NCBI RefSeq assembly: GCF_003672135.1
Contig: NC_039511.1
Coordinates: 4,614,464 to 4,678,463 of the forward strand
DNA: 64,000 nucleotides
Origin: Ooceraea biroi
Lineage: Eukaryota; Arthropoda; Insecta; Hymenoptera; Formicidae
Direction: 5' to 3'
Under the pieces are notes generated by a model. That model was given only the letters and a program-made list of their open reading frames with translations, did no database searches and had not been told where the DNA came from. Shown in pieces: positions 37,474-49,781 of the stretch (position 1 is its first letter; every line of letters starts with the position of its first letter). Both the position numbers and the translations under genes were made by a program.

Positions 37474-40400
37474 TTGCAAAATCTCTGTCACATCAATAAT
37501 CTACTTTTTCGAAAGACATCTTTCTGACGCCTATGTGAATGATTCTTTTACGGCAAGACAAGCGATCGTTGTTCTGGTATTATCACAGTATAATTAATAC
37601 GAAATTAACATGGTGTCGGATGGCACGACGACGGAATAACGACCGGCGTCGATTTAATCCACCAGTGCACTCGATTATTTAGGAGCTCGTGACAATCCAC
37701 GCCATTCAATTCAACATTCATTCGCAGGCCATTCAACCGCGAGATGTTTTCGGAAACATATCCATTATTTGATACGGATAATTGAGCTGTTCAGAGGGAA
37801 ATGCTCCGGTTTATTGCGATAAAAGATAGATAGCGATTTTGCAAAATTGCGAGGTAATTTTACACTTTGCGTAAAGATATCTCGCGTACAGCGATACTTC
37901 TGACATCGGTTGTTTAAAAAATAATAAATGTGGAATTTCCGTAAAGTTGTAGAGGCGATTTATCATTTCCTCATTAACCGACGAGCGTAGGAGGAGGAGG
38001 AGGAGGAGGAGCATTGATAAGCAATGCTTAACGCCGTATCGCCGTACAAAAGGAAGTTTGTCGACTAGTATCACTCGTGACCCTCAAAATGCCTATCAAG
38101 ATGAATCTTTGCACATCGTTCTCGTGCTTTATCCTTGATAACGATAAGAATTTAAAAGATCCTAGATTTACCGCTTCAGGACCTCGACTTGACGGAGACC
38201 ACTGTGAATTCTCGCATAAAGATTCGGTCACGATACGCCTCGTTTTCGTTCGCCTAATTGAAGGACAGATCCTCGAGATTCAAGGGTCAACCTTCCTTTT
38301 CCGCGTCGTCGATGGCCTCTAAACATGCGACGTGACCTCTCGGGAGGCCAAAACTACGCGGTGTCTCGGAAAAGAGCACGTACGTATGTATTTCTAGGTG
38401 AGGTCACGACGAAATTAGGATTATTGCTCATAAATCATGACGTGATCAAAATTACGAACCGTCTGAGTGCTTAATAATTCTTTCAGCCAAGTAGATTAAT
38501 TAATTATCAATTTTAAGATAAGATAAAAGACTGAAAGGAAGCTCCGTCTTGAATGTTAAATATTATTATGTATAATAGTATCATGTAACGACATTTAATA
38601 TCGAAATCGAGATGTGTCTGTTGTCTCATCTAATTTCCTTGTATGTTCTTGAATGTAATGGTACACACGCATTTATTAAGTGCATACATCTTCGTCGATA
38701 TTTGTTGATCGTGTGACTTTGCACACGGCATCATCGTCATGGATCAGGTAGCGATTGGGAGACGCGTATTTGCACACGGCATCATTGATATCTAGTTGAT
38801 AGATAAAATGCCATTCTGTGGAAGGTGATAAAGATTGGCCACGTACCCACGTACACACATGCATGTATACATGTAATATTAGCACGCTCAAGCGCGGTAT
38901 ATAGCAAATATATATTATACACTCGAATGTTTCCATCAGATTCACTGCAAGTGGAATTAATTGTGTAATTAAAGAATTGTGTAATAAAAACATATACTTA
39001 ACAATTCGAAAAATAAAATATAGAAAATAAGTTAAATTGATAAGATTGCATGATTGAGTTTCTTTAAAACTTTTCTTAGATTTTGAAAGTCGATGCCGTC
39101 AAGAGTATGAATTTAATTTCGCTAGTTTTACTGGATTATTTACTTTTATTACTAAATTTCTCACTTCACAAATATATACCTATCATTTTCTCTTATCACG
39201 CGTGTATTTTATCTATTTCGTAGATTTTATCTAAAAAAACCGAGAAACAAAATACATGAGATAACTTATACAATTTCTGATTTTTGATATCGTGATCTGT
39301 TGATCAACAACTAAATAGGCATTAGTGTGATGCATATTCACAAAATGTGTGAATAAAATAAAACTAACACTAATATTATAACTATTTACTCAAAGGAAAT
39401 TTATCGTTCCGACTTGAATCATCGGCGGCAATTCATACTCGATTATTTCATATGCGTAATCACTTTCTTTACGTAACATCAAAGAGAATGGTCGATGCGC
39501 GCCACTTACGATCACGATGAATAACTATCTAAGAAGTAACAGATCATAATCGAAAGTCTAGCATTTCTCTTACAATCGAGAGCGTTAAAGTAAGCAAAAC
39601 TTATTTATGACGAAATTAGATATTACTCTGCACAAATAATTTTTTTATACTGTCACTTTAACAATATTCAATAATGTTAGTAGTAAAAATGAATTTATAA
39701 TGGATTGCAGATTCAAGGATAAGGCGATTTATGGATATGGAACAAGCATTCCACCGAACAATAATGAAGATGAAGAAAATGACACATCGACACGGAAGGT
39801 GATCTTTTGTGTTCACGGAAAATTATCAGGTTGTTGCACCGTAGTGAGAGGCTCCATCGATGAAAATGCAGTTACTGATTTCCAACAGAATATGACAAGT
39901 ATAAGCTTTCTCTAAATAACATTTAATTTTAGAATACTCTAATTTGATTCTTGGCACATTTTTAATTTAAAAAAAATAAGAACAATTGATATATACGATA
40001 TAATTTCATTTCAAAAAATAATATACATACTAGCTACGTAGCCCTAGTATTTAATGAATGTATACTTTCACAATTATATTTTAAATAAACATCACTCATT
40101 GTGAACTTTTTGATTACATTTTTAGTATCCCCAGAAGATCATTGTCACAGGGAGAGGAACGAGGAGATTGACAAGAAAGCCCGAAAGAAGCTGTTGATCG
40201 CCAGTGCTCTCTGTGTCATTTTCATGATAGCAGAAATTGTTGGTAATATAACGAAATTCCTGATGACTATGTGAAATGCACTTTGTAGAGATTATTTATG
40301 AAAAACAGATCAATGCTCTTGCAAAACTTCTATTTTCCTTCTCTTTTTAGGCGGAGTATTATCGAATAGTTTAGCGATAGCTACTGATGCTGCGCATTTA

Positions 40401-42386
40401 TTAACAGACTTCGCGTCGTTTATGATATCTCTCTTTTCCATCTGGGTCGCAAGCAGACCGGCCACCAGAAAAATGCCTTTTGGCTGGTATCGTGCCGAGG
40501 TAAGTAATTTCAGATTTGAATAGTAATATAAAACAAATGATCTTATATAATTTCAATAATATTCATGAAGAATGAAATTCTCCAACAATATTAGCGATTT
40601 TTATTTAACAATTATTTATACGTTTTAGGTAATTGGTGCATTAACTTCGGTTTTATTGATATGGGTGGTCACTGGAATTTTGTTCTACCTCGCGGTCGAA
40701 AGAATTGTTCATAAAGACTTTGAGTTGGATGCTACGGTGATGCTGATCACATCTGCAGTTGGTGTTGCGGTAAATCTAGTGTTAGTGATACCATTAACGA
40801 TAATATTTATTTAATGCTGTGCACGGGTTTCGCGACGGGTTCGTGCGTAATACCGTTCGTAATATCGTACGTGTCTACAATGCGAAGTTATGACAATAAT
40901 CGGGATTATGATAATGTTATACGATCGCGAATAATGTTGATTCGAGAGCATAGATATTTTGTTTTTAATGGAAAATCTATCATTCGAAAGTTGATAGAAA
41001 TAATTATATAATTTCAAAAATTATTTTTAAAAAATATATATGAACGCGATGATCAAATTTAACGAAACTAGAGATGCACTTTCTTAAAATAAAATTTCCT
41101 TAAAAAATGATTCACGTAAAGATAAAATGATATTAAAAACGTAATCGTATAATGGTCTATAATCAAGGAGCAATTACGTGAAGCTATAATTTGGAATTGC
41201 AGAATGGGCCTGTCGTTGCATCAACATGGTCACAGCCACGGTGGGCATAGCCACGGTGGGCATAGCCACGGTGGACATACTGACCCGGAAAATGTATCCG
41301 ATGATCTCAAAGGAGAAAATTCGAAGAAGAATATCAACGTGCGCGCCGCCTTTATCCATGTTTTGGGCGATTTTATTCAAAGCATAGGAGTATTCATCGC
41401 TGCATTAGTTATTTACTTTAAGGTACCATGAACCCTTTATCAACCAATTACTTACTAATACACATAGCTTATTATCACTTTTACGAGCTAGAGATAAAAT
41501 TTGAAGAAATTATCGTTTTTCGCTTGCTATTTATCGCAAAGATTTGCAATATTTATGTAATTCAATGAATAAATTTATAACGAGTCGCTCTGTTGAAACG
41601 CCATGCTAAAATGCAGATATCTATTTATATTTTAGCCAAGTTGGAGCATAGTGGATCCCATATGTACGTTCCTCTTTTCCGTATTAGTTGTCCTCACTAC
41701 GGTGGCGATTATTAAGGACGTAGTCAACGTTCTGATGGAGGGAATCCCAAAAGGCTTCGAGTATTCTCAAGTGGAAAACACCTTTATGCAAATAGATGGG
41801 GTCGTTAAGGTGCACAATCTCAGAATCTGGGCACTTTCGCTCGACAAAACAGCCCTGTCGGCGCATCTCGCTATAAGTACGTTCATCTAAGAATATAATG
41901 CCACGTATATATTTCTTCTTATGTACTTCAGTTATGCAATTCAATTATCTTTAAATCTCGCAGTGACCTAACCATCCCAGGAAAGATTAAACGCTTTGTA
42001 TTCAGATTCTTGAATTGTTGTAATCTTCATTTAATAGGATCCTGATTTTCATATCTTCTGATTTACGAATGTTGGATTTAAGATTTTTTAAGAATTCATA
42101 AATTTTCTGATCTCACTTTGCGAAACTTTAAATTTTTTAATTTTGTCAGGTGGAAGCATCGCCAAATAAAATGTTTTTGATATTTTATCGTTTTTCGTGA
42201 GGCATTCCTCAAAAGTAACGCGATGCCTTTTGGTTTGCAGAGCCCGGAACGAGTCCGCAGAACATTTTGCGCACCGCCACGCGAAACATCCACGACAAGT
42301 ACAAATTCTTCGAGATGACGTTACAGATAGAGGAATTCAATGAGCGAATGGAGAACTGCAAACAGTGCAAAGCTCTATCGCAATGA
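33668..42386 (+). CDS. ZnT35C: ZnT2/ZnT8-type vesicular zinc transporter (SLC30 family)
   Basis: Complete, 8 coding exons, 411 residues: 33668-33690, 39711-39898, 40126-40242, 40351-40499, 40629-40780, 41203-41422, 41636-41876, 42241-42386. A six-helix cation diffusion facilitator that exchanges H+ for Zn2+ and loads zinc into vesicles. Metal-site motifs are visible: LATDAAHLLTD in helix 2 and FIHVLGDFIQS in helix 5. A His-rich cytosolic loop (residues about 213-228, HSHGG three times) lies between helices 4 and 5, followed by the cytosolic C-terminal domain. The N-terminus carries FCVHGK, seen in the ZnT2/3/8 group (the cytosolic HC zinc motif region). The first exon codes only MDDEKIK plus two bases and is separated by a 6-kb intron. 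The group assignment is firm; the exact Drosophila orthologue (35C, 33D or 41F) is less so. Confidence 0.94.
36093..36110. repeat. 18-bp perfect palindrome
   Basis: GCACGATCG followed directly by its reverse complement CGATCGTGC, within zinc-transporter intron 1. It could be a binding site for a dimeric factor; function unknown. Confidence 0.85.
36673..37433 (-). mobile_element. Internally deleted DNA transposon with 151-bp terminal inverted repeats (DUF4817-type)
   Basis: The ends (36673-36823 and 37283-37433) are nearly identical inverted repeats starting CAGGGTGTC, with TA on both sides. The interior, on the minus strand, codes for separate N- and C-terminal fragments of a transposase. 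The 761-bp size shows that the centre of the transposase was lost, leaving a non-autonomous copy. Confidence 0.9.
36860..37127 (-). pseudogene. Remnant transposase, N- and C-terminal pieces in different frames
   Basis: The N-terminal piece (from the ATG at 37127) reads MPKVFSNEEYTDIHFVYGFC and continues NGN-like to REYQRRFPNRRV. This is the helix-turn-helix pattern of the DUF4817 N-terminus found in some insect Tc1/mariner-like transposases. The C-terminal piece reads LKQRITNSVTEM and later RRCLACIDVQGQHFE before a stop at 36860, a tail typical of the same enzymes. The catalytic centre is deleted near 37000, with a frame change. Confidence 0.8.
37434..37469. repeat. (TA)n microsatellite
   Basis: An uninterrupted TA run begins at the TA target site of the adjacent transposon. 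It may have grown from that target duplication. Confidence 0.9.
41231..41275 (+). repeat. Three 15-bp tandem repeats coding the His-rich loop
   Basis: The units CACAGCCACGGTGGG, CATAGCCACGGTGGG and CATAGCCACGGTGGA code HSHGG three times. They differ by one or two bases, so copy number may vary between alleles. Confidence 0.92.
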
Positions 42387-44073
42387 AAGTCATCGCTATT
42401 GTACTTATACGCTACTAAGTTGCGACGTAAGATATGTGGCGTGCCTCAAAGATAATTTTAGAAGTCCCGCTACAAGACTACGCTCTATCATACGAAGACG
42501 ATGATTTCACGCGCGAGGGCAACGTTGCATCGTGAACTATTGTTATTTTTCCCTGTTCTTTTAGCTTCGTGAGAAAACGTATGAACAAATCAACTTCGTA
42601 TAATGCAATGCGTTTATCGTGAACTGTGAGTTTTTGTTACGAAATTTAGGATAAATTATTATAAATAATTTCGTGAATAAGTAGTTTCAAGTTAAGCTAT
42701 ATCTTTAACTGTTATAACTGTAATAATTGCTACTGTTTCTTCAACTGCCGCCCACGTTAATGCCGTTATTCGAGATAAACATTGTGATGATATTTATTTA
42801 AAATGTGACCTATGTTTCAGTAAAAGTTACCAAGCCGCTTGATCTTATATGATCGAAAAGATATTGTTGTGTACACTATGAAGCGTAAAAAACGACAAAG
42901 AAAGAGATGAATAAACATTATTTTTCCGGTGAAGTCTCGATTGCATATCTAAAAAATGCAAGCGTATGAAATTTAATTATAATTCGCGTCCATATCGCGA
43001 ATTTATAATCCGTTGCGGTATATTTAACAGTATACGCTGTAGTATATCGTTTATTTATTATTCAAGTAAACATTTGTTTCTTAAGTTCCTTAATTTATCT
43101 TCGAAATATACATCAGCGCAATCACTATGTAAAAATGTCATAAAAGCTTCTTAACGCATCTCGGAAAACGTCGCGCCTGCCGCCGTTTGCAAAGTCAATT
43201 TTTCAACGATCATCGATCATGACCATCGACCAAAACTCAGCCATTCAAAACCCGACTTTTGAATAGATTATTCGAATGCGCAGAGAATAATATTAAAATG
43301 TCTAATAATATATAATATTTATGTACTCACCAAATAATAATCAGCTTTGTTACACCTTAAAAAGAAGATGGCGATCACTGGAGGATGATCTTCCAATAGC
43401 GGACCCGTTCAAGCGAATTGTCGTACACGATCGAAATCGCGATCACGGTTCTTTAATGTGTCACAACTAACATCCAACTTTACTAAACACTTGCGATCAA
43501 TCTTGACGTTTGACACTTCACACTTGCATAATAAAACTTGCGAGACACACGAAGCGTTTCGAATGAGTTTCCGCGAACCGTCGCGACGCGTTTCGCTACT
43601 GGCCGCGTTTCAGTTCTATCGTAAGCGTGATTGCGATTCTCGAAGATTATCGAGCGCAAGCAATATCGATTGCGATCGATTTAACCTGACAATAGATTTG
43701 TCAAAACTTCCGGTCCTTTCCCTTCTTTTAAATTAACAGAAGGAAAGAAATTTGAAATTTTATTTCAGAATTAGCATATTGCGAGAAATGTGCGGCCAAT
43801 CAACCTGCAGCTTTTCCATAGAATTGTGCATTGTGCAACCGCGTGCGCACTGCACTTCGGCGGCCGAAGTGCAATTGGTTGCTCGCTTGGTGCGTATCCC
43901 CTCCCACGCTGTAGCATGACGTGTAAGGTCCCTGGCATCTATGGGACACATGCGTTTTCTTTCACGTGTTGGGTCGCTTGGAACCACGTTCTTCCTTATG
44001 GGAGTATGGACTATGCTGTTTTAGGTTAAGTGCTTACACGTTCGAGTAACTCGAGCGTGAATAATGGTGCATC
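42387..44073. other. 3' UTR of the zinc transporter and intergenic region
   Basis: AATAAA at 42910-42915 is a likely poly(A) signal. No gene was recognised downstream. A GC-rich inverted repeat lies at 43851-43873. Confidence 0.55.
43851..43873. repeat. Inverted repeat, 10-bp arms with 3-bp centre
   Basis: TGCACTTCGG, then CGG, then CCGAAGTGCA. It lies about 330 bp upstream of the BCD1 start codon and could be a regulatory dimer site. Confidence 0.7.
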
Positions 44074-44081
44074 TATAAAAG
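44074..44081 (+). promoter_or_regulatory. TATA box upstream of BCD1
   Basis: TATAAAAG, 128 nt before the BCD1 start codon, at a plausible distance for a short leader. Confidence 0.5.
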
Positions 44082-44201
44082 ACTGGACGTTTGGCAAACA
44101 AGGCGAAAGCAGTAATTTTCTTTTACTTTATCCGAAACGAGCGCAAAATAATCAAACAAAAACAGTAGAAAAACGATAAAAGAATCAAACTTGAGAACGA
44201 G

Positions 44202-45830
44202 ATGGCAACCGACGATGTCAAGTACGTAAAATATATGATTTATATATTAGGATTGATCAGAAAGTCCCCTCGAATTTTTCAATACAAGTAAAAGGCGAAG
44301 GGACTTTCTGATCAGCTCAATAGATACACGTTAGCGTGAAATTCCTGCAATAATATACCGAAAAGATGACGCGTTCCTATCACGTTTGCAGATTGGAAAC
44401 GTGCGAAGTGTGCAATGTGAACAAAGCTAAATACACCTGTCCGAAATGCGAGGTTAGAACGTGCAGTCTTCCGTGCATAAATATCCACAAGAGGGAATTG
44501 GCATGCGATGGAATCAGGAGCAAAACGAAATTCATCCCGATGAAACAGTTCACCGATCTTGATTTATTAAGTGGTGCGGCATATTTTATTTAAATTAAAT
44601 AAATTTCCACTGTGCAAAAAAATTGCAAAATGTTCTACTGAGACTTTAACGTTTAACTAATTCTTTTCAGACTATCGTTTGTTGGAACAGATCGGCAGGT
44701 CGATTAAAACATCGAAAAAGAACATGGAACAAAAGAAGATCATAACTCACTCCAACTTGCCAATGGTAAATTATTATTTCATTCTTTTTTCATACATACG
44801 TAGCTAAAGATGACGACAATTATATATTCCTTTCAGCATTTATACAAACTGAGAGCTGCTGCGTACAAGAAGAAAGTACAGTTATTATTTATGCCGCAAG
44901 TGTTCACTCGACACAAGGAAAATACCACATTTCTCGAGTGGAAAACCAATGAACTGTTTTGGCGAATAGAGTGGGTCTTCCCACACGCCGAGAACGCAAA
45001 GTGCATTATGGAAAAGTATGGATAACTGTGAACACACGAGAGTCCGACATGCAATTGAGCAGATAATAATTCATTATATTCATTACAGAGTTTTGGACAG
45101 TGTAAAAGTATCAAAACTCGTGCAACAGGTTTTGGATCCCATATCCACCTGCAAGGGCGAAGTCAATATCGAAACGTTAAATGCGAAGTTAAATTTATCC
45201 GATACACTACAGTATTACAGAGCGGCTGGAATGTCCGATATCACAGTCCTTTTGAAAGCCGAAAGAGTGAAGCAAGCGAAAACTAAGTAAGGAAAAATTT
45301 TATATTATATAATTAATGAAAACGTTTTCAAGTTTTCTCGCGTTAATAACAATGCTCTTTCAGGTTCTACGATTTAGATGTTAGGCTGTCATTACGAGAA
45401 AATTTGGAGAATAAGACTATAGTGGAGTTCCCAACATTTTACCTGATCATGAAAGAACATTTGTACATGTTTAAAATCGTGGATAGCGGTGAGTATTGTC
45501 CTTTTGATTTGACCATTTTGCAACAATATGTATGAAATATGTCTACATCTATGTTATTCTTCAGACGACGAAATTGAAAGCCTGGAACCTGGTGGGCCGA
45601 GTCATGAAAAGAATGAACTAAAAAGGAAAAGCTCCAACGGTTCCCTTAGTTCCATTAGTTCCAGTAGCAACGAAAAGATTAAGAAAGGCGAATCGGTAAA
45701 TTACTTTTTCGATAATTTTTCGGAATCTGATGATGAGAAGACGGATGGAAAATCACAAGAGAATAATAAATTTTCATCCGCACTGAAGATACCGTTTTAC
45801 GAAGACTTGATTAAAAATAGTGGACAGTGA
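44202..45830 (+). CDS. ZNHIT6: Box C/D snoRNA protein 1 (BCD1 / ZNHIT6)
   Basis: Complete, 7 exons, 354 residues: 44202-44221, 44392-44573, 44671-44765, 44837-45015, 45089-45286, 45364-45488, 45565-45830. A nuclear assembly factor for box C/D snoRNPs, needed for their stability and thus for rRNA 2'-O-methylation. The HIT zinc finger is at about residues 9-45: CEVC, then CPKC, CSLPC and HKRELAC, a full set of Cys/His ligands. The central region (FMPQVFTRHKENTTFLEWK, IEWVFP) matches the conserved part downstream of the finger in this family. The C-terminus is acidic and Ser-rich (SLSSISSSSNEKIKKGES), probably disordered and phosphorylated. The start is chosen because MATDDVK leads directly into the finger after the first splice. 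Intron 1 holds a small inverted-repeat element. Confidence 0.93.
44250..44320. mobile_element. 71-bp mini inverted-repeat element in BCD1 intron 1
   Basis: TGATCAGAAAGTCCC at 44254-44268 pairs with its exact complement at 44300-44314, and TA lies at both outer edges. The size and TA flanks suggest a heavily deleted mariner/Tc1-type derivative; the parent element is not in this window. Confidence 0.65.
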
Positions 45831-46497
45831 AATTGGTATCACTATAAATTTATACTTAGATCAATTTTTAGTCTTATTATAAATACATTCTTTTATTGTA
45901 ATTTCGATATATAATTGAAATATAAATATTGATAACGTGTATAACTATAATACATCTTGTTTTATTGGTTCTTTTGATAATACATATACCTGCACACCGC
46001 CCAACAATTAACACATAATTAAATAAATATACTTTCTTAGACTTGTACTAATTGAAAATTTCGCAGAGAATTAATAAGCATGGGTTAAAGAAATGTAGGA
46101 ATGAGAACGGTACGACTCCCAGTGCCTTAATTTTTACACAGCAAGAGAATGGATAAAATAATATTTCATTTGTTTAATACATATCTGATATTTTACAGAG
46201 TCGATAATTTAGAAAGGATAATTTAACGTTATCCTAAGTAGAAAATTAACATGTTCATGTGAGTAGTATAAATAAGTATACTACGCAAGCACATTTGCTA
46301 TATTTTTAAAACGATTATTACCATTTTGTCTTTTTATAAGATCACTCTAGAATATGACAGTAAAAATTGTACATACATACATATACCGTTCCTATATTGT
46401 ATAACAAAAGAATTATTAGTTCTTATGTCATTGCACAGCGCTAAAAATTTCTCAAACATTTTATTGTGTGTAATTTGTATGTTATACTTTTATGAAC

Positions 46498-46537
<40 letters not shown>

Positions 46538-46736
46538 ATTTGAGTATACCAGTAAAATCACATTCATTTTTGTATGATAGAGCGTGAACATCTTTTAACT
46601 TCTCTTTCAGAAATTTAGATGACATTGTTTTTAGAACTATGGATCTGAGATGAATATAACGTGTAAATCTATCCCTGGTGATGGAATAAATTCATATTAT
46701 CGAATTCCCTTTCCCGCCTGTTATATTATTATTTAA
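45831..46736. other. Convergent intergenic region between BCD1 and Sec22
   Basis: AT-rich 3' UTR-type sequence of the two converging genes. It contains a TA microsatellite at about 46499-46533 and no gene. Confidence 0.65.
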
Positions 46737-47897
46737 CTAAAGAATAAAGAAATACAAGAGGAAGACCAAAAATGCAATAAGGCCGGCAACCGCTTTCACG
46801 TACATTGATTTACTGTTCAAATGTCTCGCATCCTTTTTGTATTTTTGTGACAGCATAGACAGATTCTGCGTTTTGGTGTCCAACTCTGCAAAGTGCAATC
46901 GATGGCATTAACATCGACATCGACATTTGAACCTGGAATAATAATTTTAGTAACAGAATTCTTTACCCGAGAGTACAGTACCCCTTTGCAAAACATCATC
47001 AATGTTTTGCACCATGATTCTTTGCACGTCCTGCAATTGGCTGTTGAGCGTGTTTAAATTCCTGCGAGATCTGTTGTCGGAGAAGATCTTCCTAGCTTTC
47101 TGGATGTACGTATCTGAAACGACAGCAGAATGAAGTAAACCATGTCCATGTCAAACACATCTGTTATCTATCATCATCTATTATCAACAACCATACCAAA
47201 TTCGATGAAGGTATAAGGCCTGGTTACTGTATTTACGCGTTTGCCATACTGAGCGTGGAACTCCTGCGCGATATCCTCCAAGTAGCTGTACGCTATGCGT
47301 GTACTGTAATTTCTTTCGCACAACACCAAGTAACATACTTCGTTTTCGATCAGGTAACTGCAAAGCACAAAGTAAAGGAAGGTACAAAGTGCACGCAGAT
47401 CAGGCCAGCGACGCGCGGTGCGCGATGACGACTTACTGGAAAAGGTACGGTCCGGTTTCCAAAGTACATCTACTGGGAGACTGCGGACCCAGCTTCCTAA
47501 ACAGCATCTTCGCTTGATTCTGGTATTCCACAATATTTTTGCCATCCTGTAACAAAGTAACGGTATGCCTGTACGGTTAACCTGTGTTATTTAATTTTAT
47601 TCAAAAATCGCGAGTTTCTACTCCGACTTTCGAAATTTCTATGACGTGGAGATTTCAAAGATTTCACTGTTTCCTCGTCTTCGCGGGTGCGGCGAGTCTT
47701 CCGTCGATTCTACGCACCGAACGCAATTGTGCAATTATTCGCGAGGCCTAATTACAAGTGAAGCGCAAAAAAACTGCTGTGCCTAACGGTGGAATGACAT
47801 TTCATCATAACATATTTCTAACCTGCTCGTTGTCCTGCATGGTGGCCGCGAGTGGCAGACCGTCCGCCACCCTCGCGATTATCGTGAACAGGACCAT
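46737..47897 (-). CDS. Sec22: Vesicle-trafficking protein Sec22 (Sec22b)
   Basis: Complete, 5 exons on the minus strand, 213 residues: 47823-47897, 47437-47546, 47197-47357, 46967-47113, 46737-46885. An R-SNARE of the ER and ERGIC that drives fusion of COPII carriers with Golgi membranes and of COPI carriers with the ER. Residues 1 to about 120 form the longin domain (MVLFTIIARVADGLPLAATM at the start, YLIENEVCYLVLCERNY, YSYLEDIAQEF). The SNARE helix follows (NTLNSQLQDVQRIMVQNIDD), with the zero-layer Arg in VLQRG. The C-terminal anchor is YVKAVAGLIAFLVFLLYFFI. The length matches the 215-residue animal Sec22b. It is divergent from Sec16, another ER-export gene. Confidence 0.97.
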
Positions 47898-48720
47898 GTT
47901 GCCCGGATCTGATCTTGGCTGGCGTTTCGTCTACAGGTGGGAAGGCCTCGAGATCGTCGTCGCGCCGTCCCGCGACTTCAACGTCCACAGACCATTCGCG
48001 CGTAACTGATCGCCGATGTGGCCATCGCACGTCCACACTAGATTGTACACGTCAGTCACTCCGGTACACTCGCGGCCCGCGGGGATGCCGCCATCGGGCG
48101 CCGATCGACGATTTGCGCGCTGCTCCCTCACAACGGCAATGGCTCGTTAACCGTCGAGCGCGCAACGACCTGGAATAAAAAAAACGAGGCGCCCCGCTCG
48201 TTCGTCGACAGATTATTAATTGTCCGTTACATTCCGGTGCGGTAACGGGGACGGTAGACGCATTCGAAAGGTGCGTTTACTCGCGCATACGTTCCACGAA
48301 CGCGTTGCTCGTGGCGGGAAACGTTCCCGATCCGCGGCGATCTCGCGCCGGCTTTCCGCGCACGATTCGAGCAGTCAAGACGAAGAATTACCGGTCCGCC
48401 GAAACTATTGCGTTACCGTGTGCCGCAGGATCCGAGTGTCGCACGCAACGCTTCGCGGCACGTGACGATTCGCATTTTGCGCGCGCGACGTGTCCGCACC
48501 ACGTTGAAACGCGCCGCGCGGCCATTCGCCGCGACTGCCGTGCCACCTCGCGGTCGCTCCGCGCAGGCTCGACTTTTAACGCTTTGACGTTTGCGAGGCT
48601 CGCGTCCGCGCGTTACGCGTCTACGGTTCCGCTCGCGTGGAAAGTCGGCTCGGGGGGAAGAAAAAATTCGTGACGCGCTTAACCGTTCGTCCCTGTCTGG
48701 CTGATTGGCCGTCTCGCTCG
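47898..48720. promoter_or_regulatory. CpG-rich divergent promoter region between Sec22 and Sec16
   Basis: The two genes point away from each other. The sequence from about 47880 to 48720 is rich in CG dinucleotides compared with the AT-rich flanks. No TATA box was seen. A shared bidirectional promoter is inferred from arrangement only. Confidence 0.5.
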
Positions 48721-49781
48721 CGCTCGCGTGAAATGTCCGCGTACTCGTGAGATTGTGCGCGGCCATCAACCACGACAACGACGGCGACGACGACGACGAG
48801 GACGAGGACGAAGACGACGAAGACGACGACGCTCGTTCGGCCGTGTCCCGAAACGAAAGCACCAGGAGCGGCTAGTGGAGAACAATAATGCGTATACCAA
48901 ACGCGTGGAGACGGCAGAGCGAACGACGATAGCTTAGGTAAGTGAACTTGCACAACTTCGGCCTTCGTCGCGTCGAGCCATCGTCATCCGACTTTCACAG
49001 CTGGTAGCGTTCAGCTCTCGCGGTTGCTGCGTTCTCCTGCGTTTCCCGGACAGTCTACGATCATCAGGGAAGAGCTCTCCCACGTCTACCGTTATATAAT
49101 TACGTTTAAATCGTGCTTTCGTTATCGCGAGCGCCTTCGATACGTACATACACGGGGGCAACCTTGTTATTATCACGGCGAAGGCGCTCTCGCTGAAATC
49201 TCTATGCTAAGCTTATCACGCGTACCAGGAGAACGTACCGCCTTTTTATCCTTCACGCGCTTGGCGTGGTCACAGTTACGCGCGAACGTATGTTCGTTGC
49301 GAAAAGCGTGCGAAAAATGTCTTCCCGCATCGTGCAAGACCCGCGGCTAATGACCCATTTTATAATTCACATCCGTGTATACGTTAAAAGGCCGTCGTCG
49401 GCGTCACAGTGACGAGCACTTCCCGAGATTGTCAGAGCGCGCGAGTCAGATCCAGCTGATTAAACATTTAGTGCCTTAAAAATTCTTTTTCAAGTGCAAT
49501 GCAGACTCCTGTTTGTCAACAACGTCCGTGGAAATTTGGTGATTGAGCGAACAAACGTCCGTGTAGTGTTGATCGCTAATCGCGTATGTATAAAACATGA
49601 AAGTTGCGTGGGACGTTGTTGAATGTATAATAAATTATTTAGAAATATTTTATCGCATTCCTTATCTCCGTAGACTTCTTAATGGTGGTACGTTAAACTT
49701 CTGCATGCGTGTAACTTTCTATTTTGTAACTTACAGATCCAAAAGATTGTTGTACATTAGACGTGCTGTCCTGCAGGCAGT
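48721..49781 (+). other. Sec16: Probable Sec16 5' leader exon and leader intron
   Basis: A strong donor (AGCTTAG|GTAAGTG) at 48938 and an acceptor CCTGCAG just before the Sec16 ATG indicate a noncoding first exon ending at 48937 and an 840-nt leader intron. The leader carries a GAC/GAG triplet run at about 48771-48830. Confidence 0.55.

Larger units (their letters stand above)
33691..39710 (+). other. 6-kb first intron of the zinc transporter
   Basis: Bounded by GTGAGT and ATTGCAG. It holds a deleted DNA transposon (36673-37433), a TA microsatellite, an 18-bp palindrome (36093-36110), a short GGA repeat near 37991-38011, and two copies of TTTGCACACGGCATCAT near 38717 and 38769. No coding exon was seen. 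Confidence 0.8.

Noticed and set aside
47758..48673. Several overlapping frames in the CpG-rich Sec22/Sec16 region
   Set aside because: All three frames of both strands are partly open because of high CG content; no recognisable protein.
48413..48953. Minus-strand frames with long Ser or Val runs
   Set aside because: Shadow translations of the GAC/GAG triplet repeat in the Sec16 leader.
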